A stretch of 64,000 bases of DNA from Telluribacter sp035998675. GTDB taxonomy: Bacteria > Bacteroidota > Bacteroidia > Cytophagales > Spirosomataceae. Position 1 is the first letter of the stretch. Every line of letters starts with the position of its first letter. Below the pieces are notes generated by a model. The model saw nothing but the letters and a program-made list of their open reading frames with translations. It was not told where the DNA came from and made no database searches. Shown one piece after another: positions 27,271 through 36,527 of this stretch. The stretch spans positions 310,001 to 374,000 of the forward strand of contig NZ_DASYHI010000024.1 in NCBI RefSeq assembly GCF_035998675.1, read 5' to 3'. A program made the translations under genes and the position numbers.

Positions 27271-27278
27271 CAAAGTTA
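27271..27278 (-). promoter_or_regulatory. Probable -7 box of prmA
   Basis: TAACTTTG on the minus strand fits TAnnTTTG, 50 bp upstream of the prmA ATG. No TTG is present at -33, where the terminator stem of the upstream gene lies. Confidence 0.4.
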
Positions 27279-27282
27279 ACCA

Positions 27283-27320
27283 AATAAAAAACGGGAAGCT
27301 CACCACCGTGAACTCCCCGT
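27283..27320 (-). terminator. Terminator after the OmpA-family gene
   Basis: 13-nt arms (27291-27303 and 27308-27320), complementary apart from two weak pairs, with a 4-nt loop. On the minus strand TTTTTTATTTG follows. It lies 40 bp after the stop codon. Confidence 0.75.
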
Positions 27321-27360
27321 CGGGGCTTAGCCTGGCTACTGGCTCTGGTTAAGTACTATC

Positions 27361-28569
27361 TTACATCTTCACGATTACAAACTCCACCCGCCGGTTTCGC
27401 TGGCGCTCCTGCTCGGAGGTACCCCTGGCCACCGGCCGGGTGGAGCCGTAGCCTTTGGCTTCAATCCGGTCGGCCGCAATACCCTTGCTGATGAGGTAGT
27501 CGCGCACGGCACTGGCCCGCTGGCGCGACAGTTCAAGGTTTTTGTCGAAGTCGCCCAGATTATCGGTATGCCCCTCCACCCGTACCTGCAGACTGGGGTT
27601 ATCTTGAATCATAGTCACCAGCCGGTCCAGCTCTTCGTACGACTCCCGCAGCAGTTCAAACTTCGAGGTTTCAAAGTAAATATTCTCTAAGGTAAAGCTG
27701 GTACCGGCGGCCAGCGGAGTAAGATAGAAATCGCGGGTGAGGGCGGCCCGGCCCACCGAGTCGGCCGGACTCACCGCCGCGGAGGTACTTAGGTACCCTT
27801 TGGCCGCTACGCTGAGCGCGTAGCGCTGGCCGGGCAGCAGGCTGAGGCGGTAGTTACCCGACGAAGTACCCATCTGCAGGGTGTCGCTGCCGTCGGCGTA
27901 GGAAATCTGGGCGGGTATGGCGCGGCGGGTCTTGGCATCGTACACCGTCCCCCTCAAAGCCACCGGGGCGGTAGTGGCAGCCTGCGGGGCCGCATCCGGT
28001 ACGGTTTCGCGGGGCTGCGGCGTGCTAGCCAGTGGTGGTTCTTCCCGAGGTACTTCGGTGGGGCGCTCTTTGGGGGCCGATGGGCGCCGCAGCGGGTTCT
28101 TAATATGTACCCCGTAGAAGTTCCAGTATTCAGTCTGGCCGGGATTGCGGCCTTCAAAGAAATCAAAGATTTCAATACCGGGGTCCAGTCGCTCGTAGTA
28201 AAGCCGGAAATTGACGACGTCGCCCGGGTATACGTTGAGGTGTTCAGGCTCAACCGGAATCCCTTCGGCCCGGATAAAGTTGTACTTTTTAGAAGTATTA
28301 CCGGGTTTGTACAAACGGCTCTGCGGATCAATACTGATGTAATTGGTTATCAGCCGACGGTTGGGAAACAGCCGGTACAGCTCCTGGGGCATGGTGCTTT
28401 TGTACTCCATGTCAATGATCGTGTAGCGGCTGGTCAGCTCTACCCGTACTATGCGCACGTAGCGGGCAAACTGCTCTTCAACAACGGGGCGGTTGGTAAT
28501 TTGTCCGGCGGCCGTTCCTAAACCCAGCCAGACCATACCAATCAGAACAGAAAGTACTTTTACATTCAT
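27361..28569 (-). CDS. OmpA-family protein with carboxypeptidase-regulatory-like domain
   Basis: 402 residues with a signal peptide (~1-22). An N-terminal ~140-residue domain of unknown type is followed by a Pro/Glu-rich linker (~158-198), a CarboxypepD_reg-like beta-sandwich (~203-285, VALRGTVYDAKTRRAIPA) and a C-terminal OmpA domain (~295-400). The OmpA domain has the peptidoglycan-binding segment EGHTDNLG and LSRQRASAVRDYL. It should anchor an outer-membrane or periplasmic structure to peptidoglycan. It is monocistronic with a terminator. Confidence 0.9.
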   Translation of the reverse strand: MNVKVLSVLIGMVWLGLGTAAGQITNRPVVEEQFARYVRIVRVELTSRYTIIDMEYKSTMPQELYRLFPNRRLITNYISIDPQSRLYKPGNTSKKYNFIRAEGIPVEPEHLNVYPGDVVNFRLYYERLDPGIEIFDFFEGRNPGQTEYWNFYGVHIKNPLRRPSAPKERPTEVPREEPPLASTPQPRETVPDAAPQAATTAPVALRGTVYDAKTRRAIPAQISYADGSDTLQMGTSSGNYRLSLLPGQRYALSVAAKGYLSTSAAVSPADSVGRAALTRDFYLTPLAAGTSFTLENIYFETSKFELLRESYEELDRLVTMIQDNPSLQVRVEGHTDNLGDFDKNLELSRQRASAVRDYLISKGIAADRIEAKGYGSTRPVARGTSEQERQRNRRVEFVIVKM

Positions 28570-28676
28570 GGCGATGGTGGATGCTATGTATACTTAAAAC
28601 TAAAGAAGAAACATTGCAAGAACGCCAGTATAAGAGAGTTAGTGTGTTAAATTAGGCTAAAAGTTAGGGACGGGAG

Positions 28677-29432
28677 CTACTCCTCCACCGGAATAAACGG
28701 CTTCCAGAACTCCGGGTCGTAGCGTTCCCAGGCGTGACAGCCAAAGGGCAGCTGACGGTTGTTCAGCGCATAGCTGGCCGCCGGACTTTTCTCAAAAGAG
28801 AACGCCAGGGCTTCCTGCCAGGAGGGGAGCTTTATAAAAAACTTCATGGGGGCCAGGCGGCGGGCATCAAGCGAAAAAAGCTTGTCCTCGTTGCCCGGCC
28901 ACCGCGTATAAAATGCGTTATAAATCCGGAGGTAACGGATTATAGCCGGGATGCGTCGTAACGACAAACCTCCGTTCAGGACAGGATGACTTTCGGTAAG
29001 TACTGTCGCATAGGTTTCCTGAGCTTCGGCGGGTAGCTGACTGAGCTCATCCGGTTCCAGCGAAGGGGCACCTATGTTGTCATATCCTTTGGCGCACCAA
29101 TGCGGTAGCTCATCCCTGAATACGTAAGCGTCCAGCTGGTAGATAAGTATATACTCAAAATCAGTAAAGGCTTTGTAAAATGTCAGGGAAACCAGCAGTT
29201 CATTATAACCAACAATACTACTGAAAAACTGGTCCTCAAAAGACCGGAACTGCAGAGCAGGGTACTCCTGCTGTAAACTATCCAGAACCAGACCAGCTGG
29301 TTTAACCACAATAAGCGGATAAGCAGACAGCACCTGCAGGCACTGACGCAGGGAGGCCTTTTCGGCCGCGGATAGGTCTGATTTGTAAATGGGGATAACA
29401 ACGGCAACCGGCCGGGTACTTGACGATTTCAT
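28677..29432 (-). CDS. DUF5672 glycosyltransferase-like protein
   Basis: 251 residues. The features are those of DUF5672 proteins: IPIYKSDL at the N-terminus, YILIYQLDAYVF with a DxD-like acidic centre (~95-106), GYDNIGAPS, NGGLSLRR and PFGCHAWERY near the C-terminus. The family is thought to act as glycosyltransferases, often in O-antigen or capsule loci; the activity is inferred. It lies 47 bp downstream of a GT2 gene on the same strand, so the two probably modify the same surface glycan. No other polysaccharide genes are next to them. Confidence 0.82.
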   Translation of the reverse strand: MKSSSTRPVAVVIPIYKSDLSAAEKASLRQCLQVLSAYPLIVVKPAGLVLDSLQQEYPALQFRSFEDQFFSSIVGYNELLVSLTFYKAFTDFEYILIYQLDAYVFRDELPHWCAKGYDNIGAPSLEPDELSQLPAEAQETYATVLTESHPVLNGGLSLRRIPAIIRYLRIYNAFYTRWPGNEDKLFSLDARRLAPMKFFIKLPSWQEALAFSFEKSPAASYALNNRQLPFGCHAWERYDPEFWKPFIPVEE

Positions 29433-29479
29433 TCGTAAAGGAGATGCGTACTTGGGAAAACTAACATAAACTTCCGGAT

Positions 29480-30457
29480 TTATTCAAGCAAGTCGCCCAG
29501 CGCCGGCAGCCACCAGTCCTTACTGCTAAAACGGTAGTGACCTGAGGCCGCATCTCTCAATACCGGCCTTATCCGCCGTAAACGATTGGGGGGCAGGCTG
29601 GACCGTCGTTGAAAATGTTGCTGGCGGAGATAGAGCTTATTAAGTTTTTCGGCGGGTATATTGGGATAATTGTGCAGGTGCAGGTATATCATCTCCAGTT
29701 CCTGGGCTTTTTCCCGAAGGGGGGTCAGTTTTATCTCCCGGTCCCGGGTTAGCCGGTCGCGCAAACTCACCGGCTCCAGTTTTCCGCCCAGACCTACCTG
29801 CTGGCTTGAGTGCATCCGGTAGGAGATCAGGCACTCGTTAATGAAGCCTATCTTATCCTGCAGGCATAATACCAATGCGATCCAGCCATCGTGGATTAGC
29901 AAAGGAATGTGCGTGGGAAATGGAAGCAAATGCGGCAGGCAGGAGCGGCGGAGCGCTACGGTAGCACCGGTAACCACGTAGCCGTTGAACAGGATTTCAT
30001 AGCCCAGGCCCTGCTGCCATCTCTGTTGTGGCTCTTCAAAAAATTCTATTTCCTTCCACAGCGTAGTCCCTATTGGCTGGGAGTTATCATCAATCATCAG
30101 TCCATCCGAAAATACCGCGTCCTTGTCAGGATGCTGCTGCAGGTACCCTACCTGTTTCTCAACCCGGTCTTTTCGCCAGATGTCATCCTGGTCACAAAGA
30201 ACAAGAATATCACCCCGGCAGAGCAGCATACACTTTTCAAAGTTTTTGGTTGACCCCAGATTGGTCTCATTCCGGACCACCTGAACAGGGAATGAAACCT
30301 TTTGGGCAAAGGCCTGCAGGATAGCTAAGGTATCGTCGCTGGACCCGTCGTCACATACAACTAGTTCATCAACGGGCAAAGTCTGACTGGCAATACTTTC
30401 CAACTGTTCGGGCAAATACGTTGCCCCGTTGTAGGTACACATAGCCACTGAAATCAT
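29480..30457 (-). CDS. GT2-family glycosyltransferase
   Basis: 325 residues. The N-terminal GT-A fold has SVAMCTYNGATYLPEQL, ELVVCDDGSSDDT (UDP-sugar binding) and the metal-binding LCDQDDIW (DxD region, ~91-98). The HDGW segment (~190) is the usual base/acceptor region of rhamnosyltransferase-like GT2 proteins. It is soluble or peripheral. It is paired with the DUF5672 gene downstream. The sugar and acceptor are unknown. Confidence 0.92.
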   Translation of the reverse strand: MISVAMCTYNGATYLPEQLESIASQTLPVDELVVCDDGSSDDTLAILQAFAQKVSFPVQVVRNETNLGSTKNFEKCMLLCRGDILVLCDQDDIWRKDRVEKQVGYLQQHPDKDAVFSDGLMIDDNSQPIGTTLWKEIEFFEEPQQRWQQGLGYEILFNGYVVTGATVALRRSCLPHLLPFPTHIPLLIHDGWIALVLCLQDKIGFINECLISYRMHSSQQVGLGGKLEPVSLRDRLTRDREIKLTPLREKAQELEMIYLHLHNYPNIPAEKLNKLYLRQQHFQRRSSLPPNRLRRIRPVLRDAASGHYRFSSKDWWLPALGDLLE

Positions 30458-30642
30458 AAAAATTTACGCTAGGTTCGGTACATTAAGCTTCTAAACACAG
30501 ACAATAACTAAGAAAACATGGTGTCTGTTTTAACAGAAGATAGCGTGGAGGGTTTTTAGTACGGAGCATCAAATATAGGAAAGTTCAGCTAATGCAGGTT
30601 GTATAGCCGGGGTATAATTTTACCTGCGTTCCGGATAGTTGG

Positions 30643-30650
30643 TAACTTTG
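30643..30650 (+). promoter_or_regulatory. Possible -7 box before the 182-residue gene
   Basis: TAACTTTG fits TAnnTTTG. It lies only 19 bp before the ATG at 30670, which would give a very short leader. No TTG at -33. Confidence 0.3.
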
Positions 30651-30669
30651 CAAAAAAACAGCATAAACC

Positions 30670-31218
30670 ATGGCCCTATCAGATTCCCTGAAAAAAGCTA
30701 TTACCGGAATGCCCCCCAAAGAAAAAGACAAGCTGCTTCTGCGGCTTATTGGTAAAGATAAAGTCCTGGCGGACCGGTTGTACTTTGAGTTGATTGAAGA
30801 CAGCAGTACGACCGAAGAAAGGCGGGAAACCATCAAGCATAAAATACAGAAGATGGCCCGGATGCAGGAGTACACCCCCGCCTGGATCTTAATGGACCTG
30901 CGTACGCTGAGTGGTGATATTGCCTATCATGTAAAGGTTACCAAAGATAAATACGGGGAAATTGACCTGAACCTGTACCTGCTGAACGCCTTTCTGGAGC
31001 AGCAGGCCGATGTGCTGCGTAACCATACCTCCCGTACCGACAAGTGCGCGCTGTACATGGCCAAGAAAGCCCAAACCCTGATGAACCGTCTTAACAAGCT
31101 AAACGACGACTACTACGGGGACTTTGAGCGGGAAGTAAACCAACTACTCCGGCGGCTGCACTCCCTCTGTACCCAAAGCTACGCCCGCCAAATGGGCCTG
31201 CCAAAAGAGTGGCCGTAG
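30670..31218 (+). CDS. Conserved-looking cytoplasmic protein, function unknown
   Basis: 182 residues, highly charged and helical (KKAITGMPPKEKDKLLLRLIGKDK at the start), without signal peptide or membrane segment. The central part has basic helices (RRETIKHKIQKMARMQ) and the C-terminal half has DYYGDFEREVNQLLRRLH. I do not recognise the family. It lies 30 bp before a cysteine hydrolase gene on the same strand. Codon use and a probable promoter support it as a real gene. Confidence 0.75.
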   Translation: MALSDSLKKAITGMPPKEKDKLLLRLIGKDKVLADRLYFELIEDSSTTEERRETIKHKIQKMARMQEYTPAWILMDLRTLSGDIAYHVKVTKDKYGEIDLNLYLLNAFLEQQADVLRNHTSRTDKCALYMAKKAQTLMNRLNKLNDDYYGDFEREVNQLLRRLHSLCTQSYARQMGLPKEWP

Positions 31219-31248
31219 GGACCCGGCAAAAAACCTATATTTGTCACG

Positions 31249-32037
31249 ATGAAAACAACCGCCTTACTCCTAATTGATGCCCAGTATGACTTCTGCCAGC
31301 CCCAGGGGGCGCTCTACGTGCCGGGAGCTGAGCAGGATGTAATACGTATTGCCGACCTGATCCGGCGACATACCGGGCAAATAGACCAGATAGTCGTAAC
31401 CCTCGATACCCACCACGTGCTGAATATCGCGCATCCGGGCTTTTGGGAAGATCGGGAGGGGCATTCGCCCGATCCCTTTACCCTGATTACAGCGGCCGAT
31501 GTAGACGCCGGCCGCTGGGTACCCCGCTACGAAGCTGACTATGCTAAAGAATATGTACGTACTCTGGAAGCGCAGGGCGAGTTCCAACATTTTATCTGGC
31601 CGGAGCACTGCCTGATCGGGACGCGGGGTGCGGCCCTCGACGACACCATAGTGGAGGCTGTAAGGGATTGGGTACACCAGACCGGACGCGACTATGAGGC
31701 GGTAATTAAAGGGGTGCATCCGTTTGCTGAGCATTTTGGCATATTCCGGGCGCAGGTACCCGTGCCAGGGGCTCCCAAAACCAAGCTGAATACCTCCCTG
31801 ATTACCCTGCTGGAACGCTACGATCAGGTACTGGTGGCAGGGGAGGCACGCTCACACTGTGTGGCAACCAGTATGAAGCAAATCCTGCGCTACGCGCCCG
31901 CCCTGGTGCCTAAGGTCGTGGTGCTGACCGACTGCATGTCTGACGTGACCGGGCTGGGGCACCTGGCTGATCCTATTTACGCCGAAGCCCAGGAGAAAGG
32001 CGTTACCTTTACCACCTCCACCGCCCTTAATTTTTAG
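31249..32037 (+). CDS. Cysteine hydrolase, nicotinamidase/isochorismatase-like
   Basis: 262 residues. The catalytic Asp is in LLIDAQYDF (Asp10), and the Cys is in VAGEARSHCVATS, the usual hydrolase nucleophile position. DTHHVLNIAHPGFW resembles the metal-binding loop of nicotinamidases (DxHxxxHxxF type). It is longer than PncA (~210). Nicotinamide deamidation is possible, but substrate is not determined. It is 2 bp from the PAP2 gene downstream. Confidence 0.85.
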   Translation: MKTTALLLIDAQYDFCQPQGALYVPGAEQDVIRIADLIRRHTGQIDQIVVTLDTHHVLNIAHPGFWEDREGHSPDPFTLITAADVDAGRWVPRYEADYAKEYVRTLEAQGEFQHFIWPEHCLIGTRGAALDDTIVEAVRDWVHQTGRDYEAVIKGVHPFAEHFGIFRAQVPVPGAPKTKLNTSLITLLERYDQVLVAGEARSHCVATSMKQILRYAPALVPKVVVLTDCMSDVTGLGHLADPIYAEAQEKGVTFTTSTALNF

Positions 32038-32039
32038 GA

Positions 32040-32711
32040 ATGGTCCAGTCAGAACCAGGCATGAAGCAGTTTTTAATCCGGCAGGTACCTTTCCTGGGGC
32101 CTTACGTACTCCTTTGGCTGATCGTGGCCATTGTCCAGCTTTTTATTGGTCAAAGCGAGGTCATTCTCTTCATTAACGGTCGCTGGAACCCGTGGTCTGA
32201 CGTGGCTTTCAGGTACGCTACCTTTGTGGGCGACAACCTGTTTGTAATAGTAGTTGCCTTGCTGTTGCTGCTGTACTCGTACCGGAAGGCGGCTTTGGTA
32301 GTGTTGAGCTACGCCATTTCCGGCATTATTGTACAGGTACTTAAGCGGTATGTATTTGTAGGTATTATGCGGCCCTGGTACGCGTTGTCGGACACCTACC
32401 CCCTTATGCATACCGTCGAAGGCGTACAGATATACCATAACAGCAGTTTTCCTTCCGGACACACTACCTCGGCTTTTGCGCTGTTTGCGATGCTGGCCTT
32501 TATTAGCCGTCCGGCCTGGGCCAAGGTACTCCTGCTGCTTCCGGCGGTGGTGGTAGCCTACTCCCGGATGTACCTGCTGCAGCATTTTCTGATTGATGTA
32601 CACACGGGTTCCCTGCTGGGGGTAGGTACCAGTGTGCTGCTGTACTACTACCTGCAGAGCTACTGGGAGTCGCATCCCAGGGCCTGGCACCAGAAAGGGC
32701 TCATTTTCTGA
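32040..32711 (+). CDS. PAP2-family membrane phosphatase
   Basis: 223 residues with about six membrane segments. The three PAP2 phosphatase motifs are present: KRYVFVGIMRP, PSGHTTSAF and SRMYLLQHFLIDVHTG. It should dephosphorylate a lipid phosphate (phosphatidate, PGP or undecaprenyl diphosphate) at the outer face of the inner membrane. The ATG at 32040 directly follows the preceding stop; an internal ATG at 32061 is also possible. Confidence 0.9.
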   Translation: MVQSEPGMKQFLIRQVPFLGPYVLLWLIVAIVQLFIGQSEVILFINGRWNPWSDVAFRYATFVGDNLFVIVVALLLLLYSYRKAALVVLSYAISGIIVQVLKRYVFVGIMRPWYALSDTYPLMHTVEGVQIYHNSSFPSGHTTSAFALFAMLAFISRPAWAKVLLLLPAVVVAYSRMYLLQHFLIDVHTGSLLGVGTSVLLYYYLQSYWESHPRAWHQKGLIF

Positions 32712-32730
32712 GTACTTTTTTAGTGTAACG

Positions 32731-32761
32731 TTGAGTTGTCAGCAGGATTTTTATAAGTTTG
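32731..32761 (+). promoter_or_regulatory. Promoter of the SDR gene
   Basis: TTG (32731-32733), 20-nt spacer, TAAGTTTG (32754-32761). It overlaps the upstream end of the open SDR frame (from 32759), which supports the ATG at 32810 as the start. Confidence 0.65.
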
Positions 32762-32809
32762 CCAGCAGGCAGGCCTATCCTGCGTTTGCACGATTTATCC
32801 CACCAGCGC

Positions 32810-33568
32810 ATGGCACGATTCCAGGATCAGGTAGTAATCATTACGGGCGCGGCCTCCGGAATCGGCCGGGCTACGGCCCTGGCTTTTGCCGCCGAAGGCG
32901 CCCGGGTAATAGTGGCTGATGTGGCCGCCGAAGGCGGTCAGGAAACGGTGGCCCTCATCCGGCAGGAAAACGGCGAAGCCATGTTCATAGCCTGCGACGT
33001 TGCCCAACCCGAACAGCTGGAACAGCTGGTAACCCAGACGGTACAGCTATACGGAAAACTGGATGTCGCCATTAATAATGCCGGCGTGGGTGGACTATTC
33101 GCCCGAACCGCCGATGTGACCGCCAAGGAGTACCACCGCGTGGTTTCTATCAATATGAGTGGGGTATTTTTTGGAATGCAGTACCAGATTCGTCAGATGC
33201 TTCGGCAGGGCGGGGGCCGCATTGTGAACGTTGCCTCACTGGCGGGGCTGCGCGGTCTGCCCAACAGCTCCGTGTATACAGCTACCAAGCACGCCGTGGT
33301 AGGCCTTACCAAAGCTTCCGCGGTCGAATACGCCCGTAAAAATATTCGGATCAATGCCGTTTGCCCGGTTTTTACCCGGTCTCCTCTTTTTGATCAGCTT
33401 TTTGAGCTGGACCCTTCCTACGAAGAAAGACTTAAGCGCAATATTCCCATGGGACGTTACGGACAGCCTGCCGATGTAGCGCAGGCCATTCTCTGGCTTT
33501 GTGATCCCCATAATACCTTTGTAACAGGAATGGCGCTTCCTATTGACGGTGGGATGATGGCGGTGTGA
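32810..33568 (+). CDS. Short-chain dehydrogenase/reductase (SDR)
   Basis: 252 residues from the ATG at 32810. Classical SDR features: TGAASGIG (NAD(P) binding), Asp in VIVADVA, NNAGVGG, and the catalytic Ser...Tyr-x3-Lys in SVYTATKHA. The Asp at the end of strand 2 suggests NAD(H). It is cytoplasmic and the substrate is unknown. It has its own promoter. Confidence 0.93.
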   Translation: MARFQDQVVIITGAASGIGRATALAFAAEGARVIVADVAAEGGQETVALIRQENGEAMFIACDVAQPEQLEQLVTQTVQLYGKLDVAINNAGVGGLFARTADVTAKEYHRVVSINMSGVFFGMQYQIRQMLRQGGGRIVNVASLAGLRGLPNSSVYTATKHAVVGLTKASAVEYARKNIRINAVCPVFTRSPLFDQLFELDPSYEERLKRNIPMGRYGQPADVAQAILWLCDPHNTFVTGMALPIDGGMMAV

Positions 33569-33618
33569 GGAATCAAAAGGAATGGAGAGCCCGTTTCTTT
33601 GTGCCGTAAACAGATACA

Positions 33619-35157
33619 ATGGTTATGATTTTTTCCGGTCGGTACCGTTACTTTTTCCTTTTTCTGGTGGTAGCCTTTGGTTTTTTCTGGAACCTGGGCA
33701 ATGCGCCTCTTTTTGATGAGGACGAAGGCTTTTTTGCCGAAGGAACGCGGGAAATGGCGCTGCGCGGTGATTTTATCTCTACCTATATAAACCAGGAGCC
33801 ACGCTTCGACAAGCCCCCCCTCACCAACTGGCTGCAGTACGGGGCGGCGCAGGTACTGGGTTGGAACGAGTGGGCCATGCGGTTGCCCTCCGCCCTGGCG
33901 GCCCTGGCCTGGATGCTGGCCATTTTCTTGTTGGTACGCAAAAGGCTCAGCGAAAAGGAAGCCTTTTATGCCACCTTTATGGCTACCTGCTCCCTACAGA
34001 TCACCATTATTGGTAAAGCGGCCCTGGCCGACGCCCTGCTCAACGCCTCTATGGCCGGCGCTATGTTTTGCCTGTACGAAGTACTACAGGGAAGCCACCG
34101 GAAGTACACCTTTCTTTTTTACGGCCTTTCGGCCCTGGGCTTTGTTTCCAAAGGGCCCATAGCGGTACTTATTCCCGCGGCCGTTACCATGCTGTACCTG
34201 CTGCGCTGGCGAAGCATCCGGCCGCTCTGGAAGGTATTGAGCGGGTCGGGTATTCTGCTGTTCCTGCTAATTTCGCTGCCGTGGTACCTGCTGCAGTACC
34301 AGCAAATGGGGCAGGCATTCATAGACGGCTTCTTTTTTAACCATAATGTCAACCGTTTCCGGACAGCCTTCGAAGGACACTACGGTAGTATACTGTACTT
34401 TGTCCCCATTTTGCTGCTGGGTATAGTACCCTATACGGCCGTAGTACTGTCGGCCTTCGGCCGGTTGAGGTACCTGTGGTACGACAAGTACTTTTCCTTT
34501 CACCTGCTGTGGTTTGCTTTTGTCTTTGTGTTCTTTTCGCTGTCGGGTACCAAGCTGCACCACTATATTATCTACGGCTACACACCGCTTTTTGTGCTGG
34601 GTGCCTGGTACATGGCCAATAACCACAGTGTCCCGCTCATCTGGCCGCTGCTGGTATTCCTGATTATCCTGCTGGTGGCGCCTTTTATGCTTCCGCAGTT
34701 TTTGCCGATGATCAACGACGCCTACGCCGTAGACGTCACTAACGGAGCGGCGGCTGAATTTGACCAGGAATATTACCTGAGTATGGGCGGGCTGTTGCTG
34801 GTACTGCTGGTCGTGGAAGTCAGGAAAGGGTGGGGGAAAGACCTGCAGCTGGTGGTAGTCGGACTGGTGCTTTTAATTACCATTAATGGCCTTTGGATGC
34901 CCCGGCTGGGTGCCCTGCTTCAGCAGCCCGTTAAGGAAGCGGCCCGGCTGGCCAGGGAGCGGAAGTACCAGCCGCTGGTAGTACTGGACCATTACTACCC
35001 CAGTTTTCATTTCTACTCGGGCCTCTTTGCCGAAGAACGTACACCCCGCTCCGGCGACGTAGTACTGGCCCGTAAGTACCGCCTCAATGGTATAGCCAAT
35101 AAGGAAATTCTTTTTGAAAAACACGGACTCGTATTGGCCAGAATCACCGGACCCTAA
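33619..35157 (+). CDS. GT39-family glycosyltransferase (ArnT-like)
   Basis: 512 residues, polytopic. The first periplasmic loop has DEDEG (33-37) and FAEGTREM, followed by RFDKPPL (62-68); these are the hallmark of ArnT-like GT-C enzymes (PMT_2). A C-terminal soluble region follows the last membrane segments. It should transfer a sugar from a polyprenyl-phosphate carrier at the outer face of the inner membrane. It starts 50 bp after the SDR gene and may be co-transcribed. Confidence 0.92.
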   Translation: MVMIFSGRYRYFFLFLVVAFGFFWNLGNAPLFDEDEGFFAEGTREMALRGDFISTYINQEPRFDKPPLTNWLQYGAAQVLGWNEWAMRLPSALAALAWMLAIFLLVRKRLSEKEAFYATFMATCSLQITIIGKAALADALLNASMAGAMFCLYEVLQGSHRKYTFLFYGLSALGFVSKGPIAVLIPAAVTMLYLLRWRSIRPLWKVLSGSGILLFLLISLPWYLLQYQQMGQAFIDGFFFNHNVNRFRTAFEGHYGSILYFVPILLLGIVPYTAVVLSAFGRLRYLWYDKYFSFHLLWFAFVFVFFSLSGTKLHHYIIYGYTPLFVLGAWYMANNHSVPLIWPLLVFLIILLVAPFMLPQFLPMINDAYAVDVTNGAAAEFDQEYYLSMGGLLLVLLVVEVRKGWGKDLQLVVVGLVLLITINGLWMPRLGALLQQPVKEAARLARERKYQPLVVLDHYYPSFHFYSGLFAEERTPRSGDVVLARKYRLNGIANKEILFEKHGLVLARITGP

Positions 35158-35237
35158 CGGGTGTAAGCAAAAATAAATTATCCATTTCCAACCAATAACA
35201 GCACAGTAAGGTCTTACCTGAAAAAATGTATTAATCT

Positions 35238-35597
35238 ATGAGAAAACGGATACTTTTGGCAGCGTTCCTGCTTACGCTGATTTCGACGGCCCAGCAGTGT
35301 GGCATCGGTCCCGATCGCCTGCGTGACGGTTGCTTCGCCGGTTCTCCCCTGGAAACGATTCCCTGGGCTAAAGACCAGTTGGCTGGCTTCCAGCAACCCA
35401 AAAGCGGACCTTTGCGCGTAGTGGTTTACTCCTACCGCAATGAACAGTTTCTGGCGTTTGTGAACCCGATACTTTCTTCGCCTATGAGCTATATTTTTGA
35501 CTGCTCAGGTACCTCCATCGCCCAGAGAAACATTAATTACAACAACTTCTATGATGAGGCTAAAAAGCTCAAGGTACTTCTTGAGGGTACTTACTGA
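35238..35597 (+). CDS. Small secreted protein with an IPW...-type domain
   Basis: 119 residues with a signal peptide (~1-18). The mature part has CFAGSPLETIPWAKDQL, a block of beta strands (LRVVVYSYRNEQFLAFV) and MSYIFDCSGT. I recall similar small secreted proteins with an N-P-L-x2-I/L-P-W-L-K motif as common in Bacteroidota, but the function is unknown. Cys21 follows Gln-Gln, a poor lipobox, so periplasmic location is more likely than lipid anchoring. Confidence 0.65.
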   Translation: MRKRILLAAFLLTLISTAQQCGIGPDRLRDGCFAGSPLETIPWAKDQLAGFQQPKSGPLRVVVYSYRNEQFLAFVNPILSSPMSYIFDCSGTSIAQRNINYNNFYDEAKKLKVLLEGTY

Positions 35598-35673
35598 GGC
35601 CTGGCTGATCAATGTACCTATGTGCTAATGGCCATGAGCGGAGCATTACTTTTATAACTACCTGTAATCCTTT

Positions 35674-35711
35674 ACGCCAGCGGCCACTGCACATGCAGTG
35701 GCCGCTGGCGT
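35674..35711. terminator. 38-bp near-perfect palindrome between convergent genes
   Basis: Perfect 18-bp arms (35674-35691 and 35694-35711) separated by two bases, GC-rich. It lies 76 bp after the small secreted gene and 36 bp after the stop of the facing lipoprotein gene. No T-tract flanks it on either strand, so it may be a hairpin terminator or 3'-end stabiliser for both genes. Confidence 0.55.
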
Positions 35712-35747
35712 ATATAGGTCCTACCGAAGGTGTGGATGTTATCTGAA

Positions 35748-36527
35748 TTATTGGTTGAGTGTCAGCTGCTCGTGGGTTTCCTCTACGTTGTGGCGGAGCA
35801 TCAGGCCCGACGATACACTCGCCAGTACCAGTTTCAGTTCCGGGTGAATGTTCTCTTTCATCCATACTTTGCCATTATTTACCGTAGACACTGCCCCGAT
35901 GGTTTTACCGTCCAGCCGGAACTCGTAGCCGTATACGTTCATAGCGGTCATCATGGGCGAGCCGCCTTCCAGTTCCCGGATACCCACAATATCTATTCGG
36001 GTACCGTCTGAGCTGCTGCGAACAAAGCCCATCGTGTTGTTTTTCAGCGTACGGCCCCCGTCTACGTTGTGTACAATAAACTCCCAGCCTTCTTTGGAGC
36101 CGCTGAGTTCAATACCCCCGGCGAAGTAATTTTTATAGTTGGTCGAAAGTGAAAAATACTCCCGGACGGGTGAAATATCAACGTCCCGGAAGCGACTGAC
36201 GAAGGCTACTTCTGCCGAACGGCCACCGGGGCCAAACTGCTGGAAGCTCAGTTTTTCGCGGGCCCCGTTAAAACGGGCTACAAAAGGAATGGAATAGCTG
36301 AAGGTCCAGCCGCGCTTTACCTTGCTGGTCGTGTAGTCTCCAAATTGGAGTACCTGACCAATCTGGAAGCCCTGTCGCCCTTTGACGGGATATACAGCAG
36401 CACCTGACTTAAGATCATTGGTAACGGCTACTTCGGCGGTGCGGCAAGCGGTAAAAGCGGCGGCAAAAAATGCAAACAGGAGCGTGGCGCGGCCTGCGGA
36501 GTTAAGCAAAAAGGGTTGGTTTTTCAT
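35748..36527 (-). CDS. Lipoprotein of unknown function
   Basis: 259 residues from the ATG at 36527; the frame runs up to 36572, but only the internal Met gives a proper signal sequence. The lipobox is FTAC (Cys27). The mature part is a beta-rich ~200-residue globular domain (GFQIGQVLQFGDYTTSKVKRGWTF). I do not recognise the family. It is monocistronic. Confidence 0.75.
   Translation of the reverse strand: MKNQPFLLNSAGRATLLFAFFAAAFTACRTAEVAVTNDLKSGAAVYPVKGRQGFQIGQVLQFGDYTTSKVKRGWTFSYSIPFVARFNGAREKLSFQQFGPGGRSAEVAFVSRFRDVDISPVREYFSLSTNYKNYFAGGIELSGSKEGWEFIVHNVDGGRTLKNNTMGFVRSSSDGTRIDIVGIRELEGGSPMMTAMNVYGYEFRLDGKTIGAVSTVNNGKVWMKENIHPELKLVLASVSSGLMLRHNVEETHEQLTLNQ

Noticed and set aside
31236..31243. 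TATATTTG directly before the cysteine hydrolase gene as promoter
   Set aside because: It is 5 bp from the ATG, which would put the start site inside the gene, and no TTG lies upstream.
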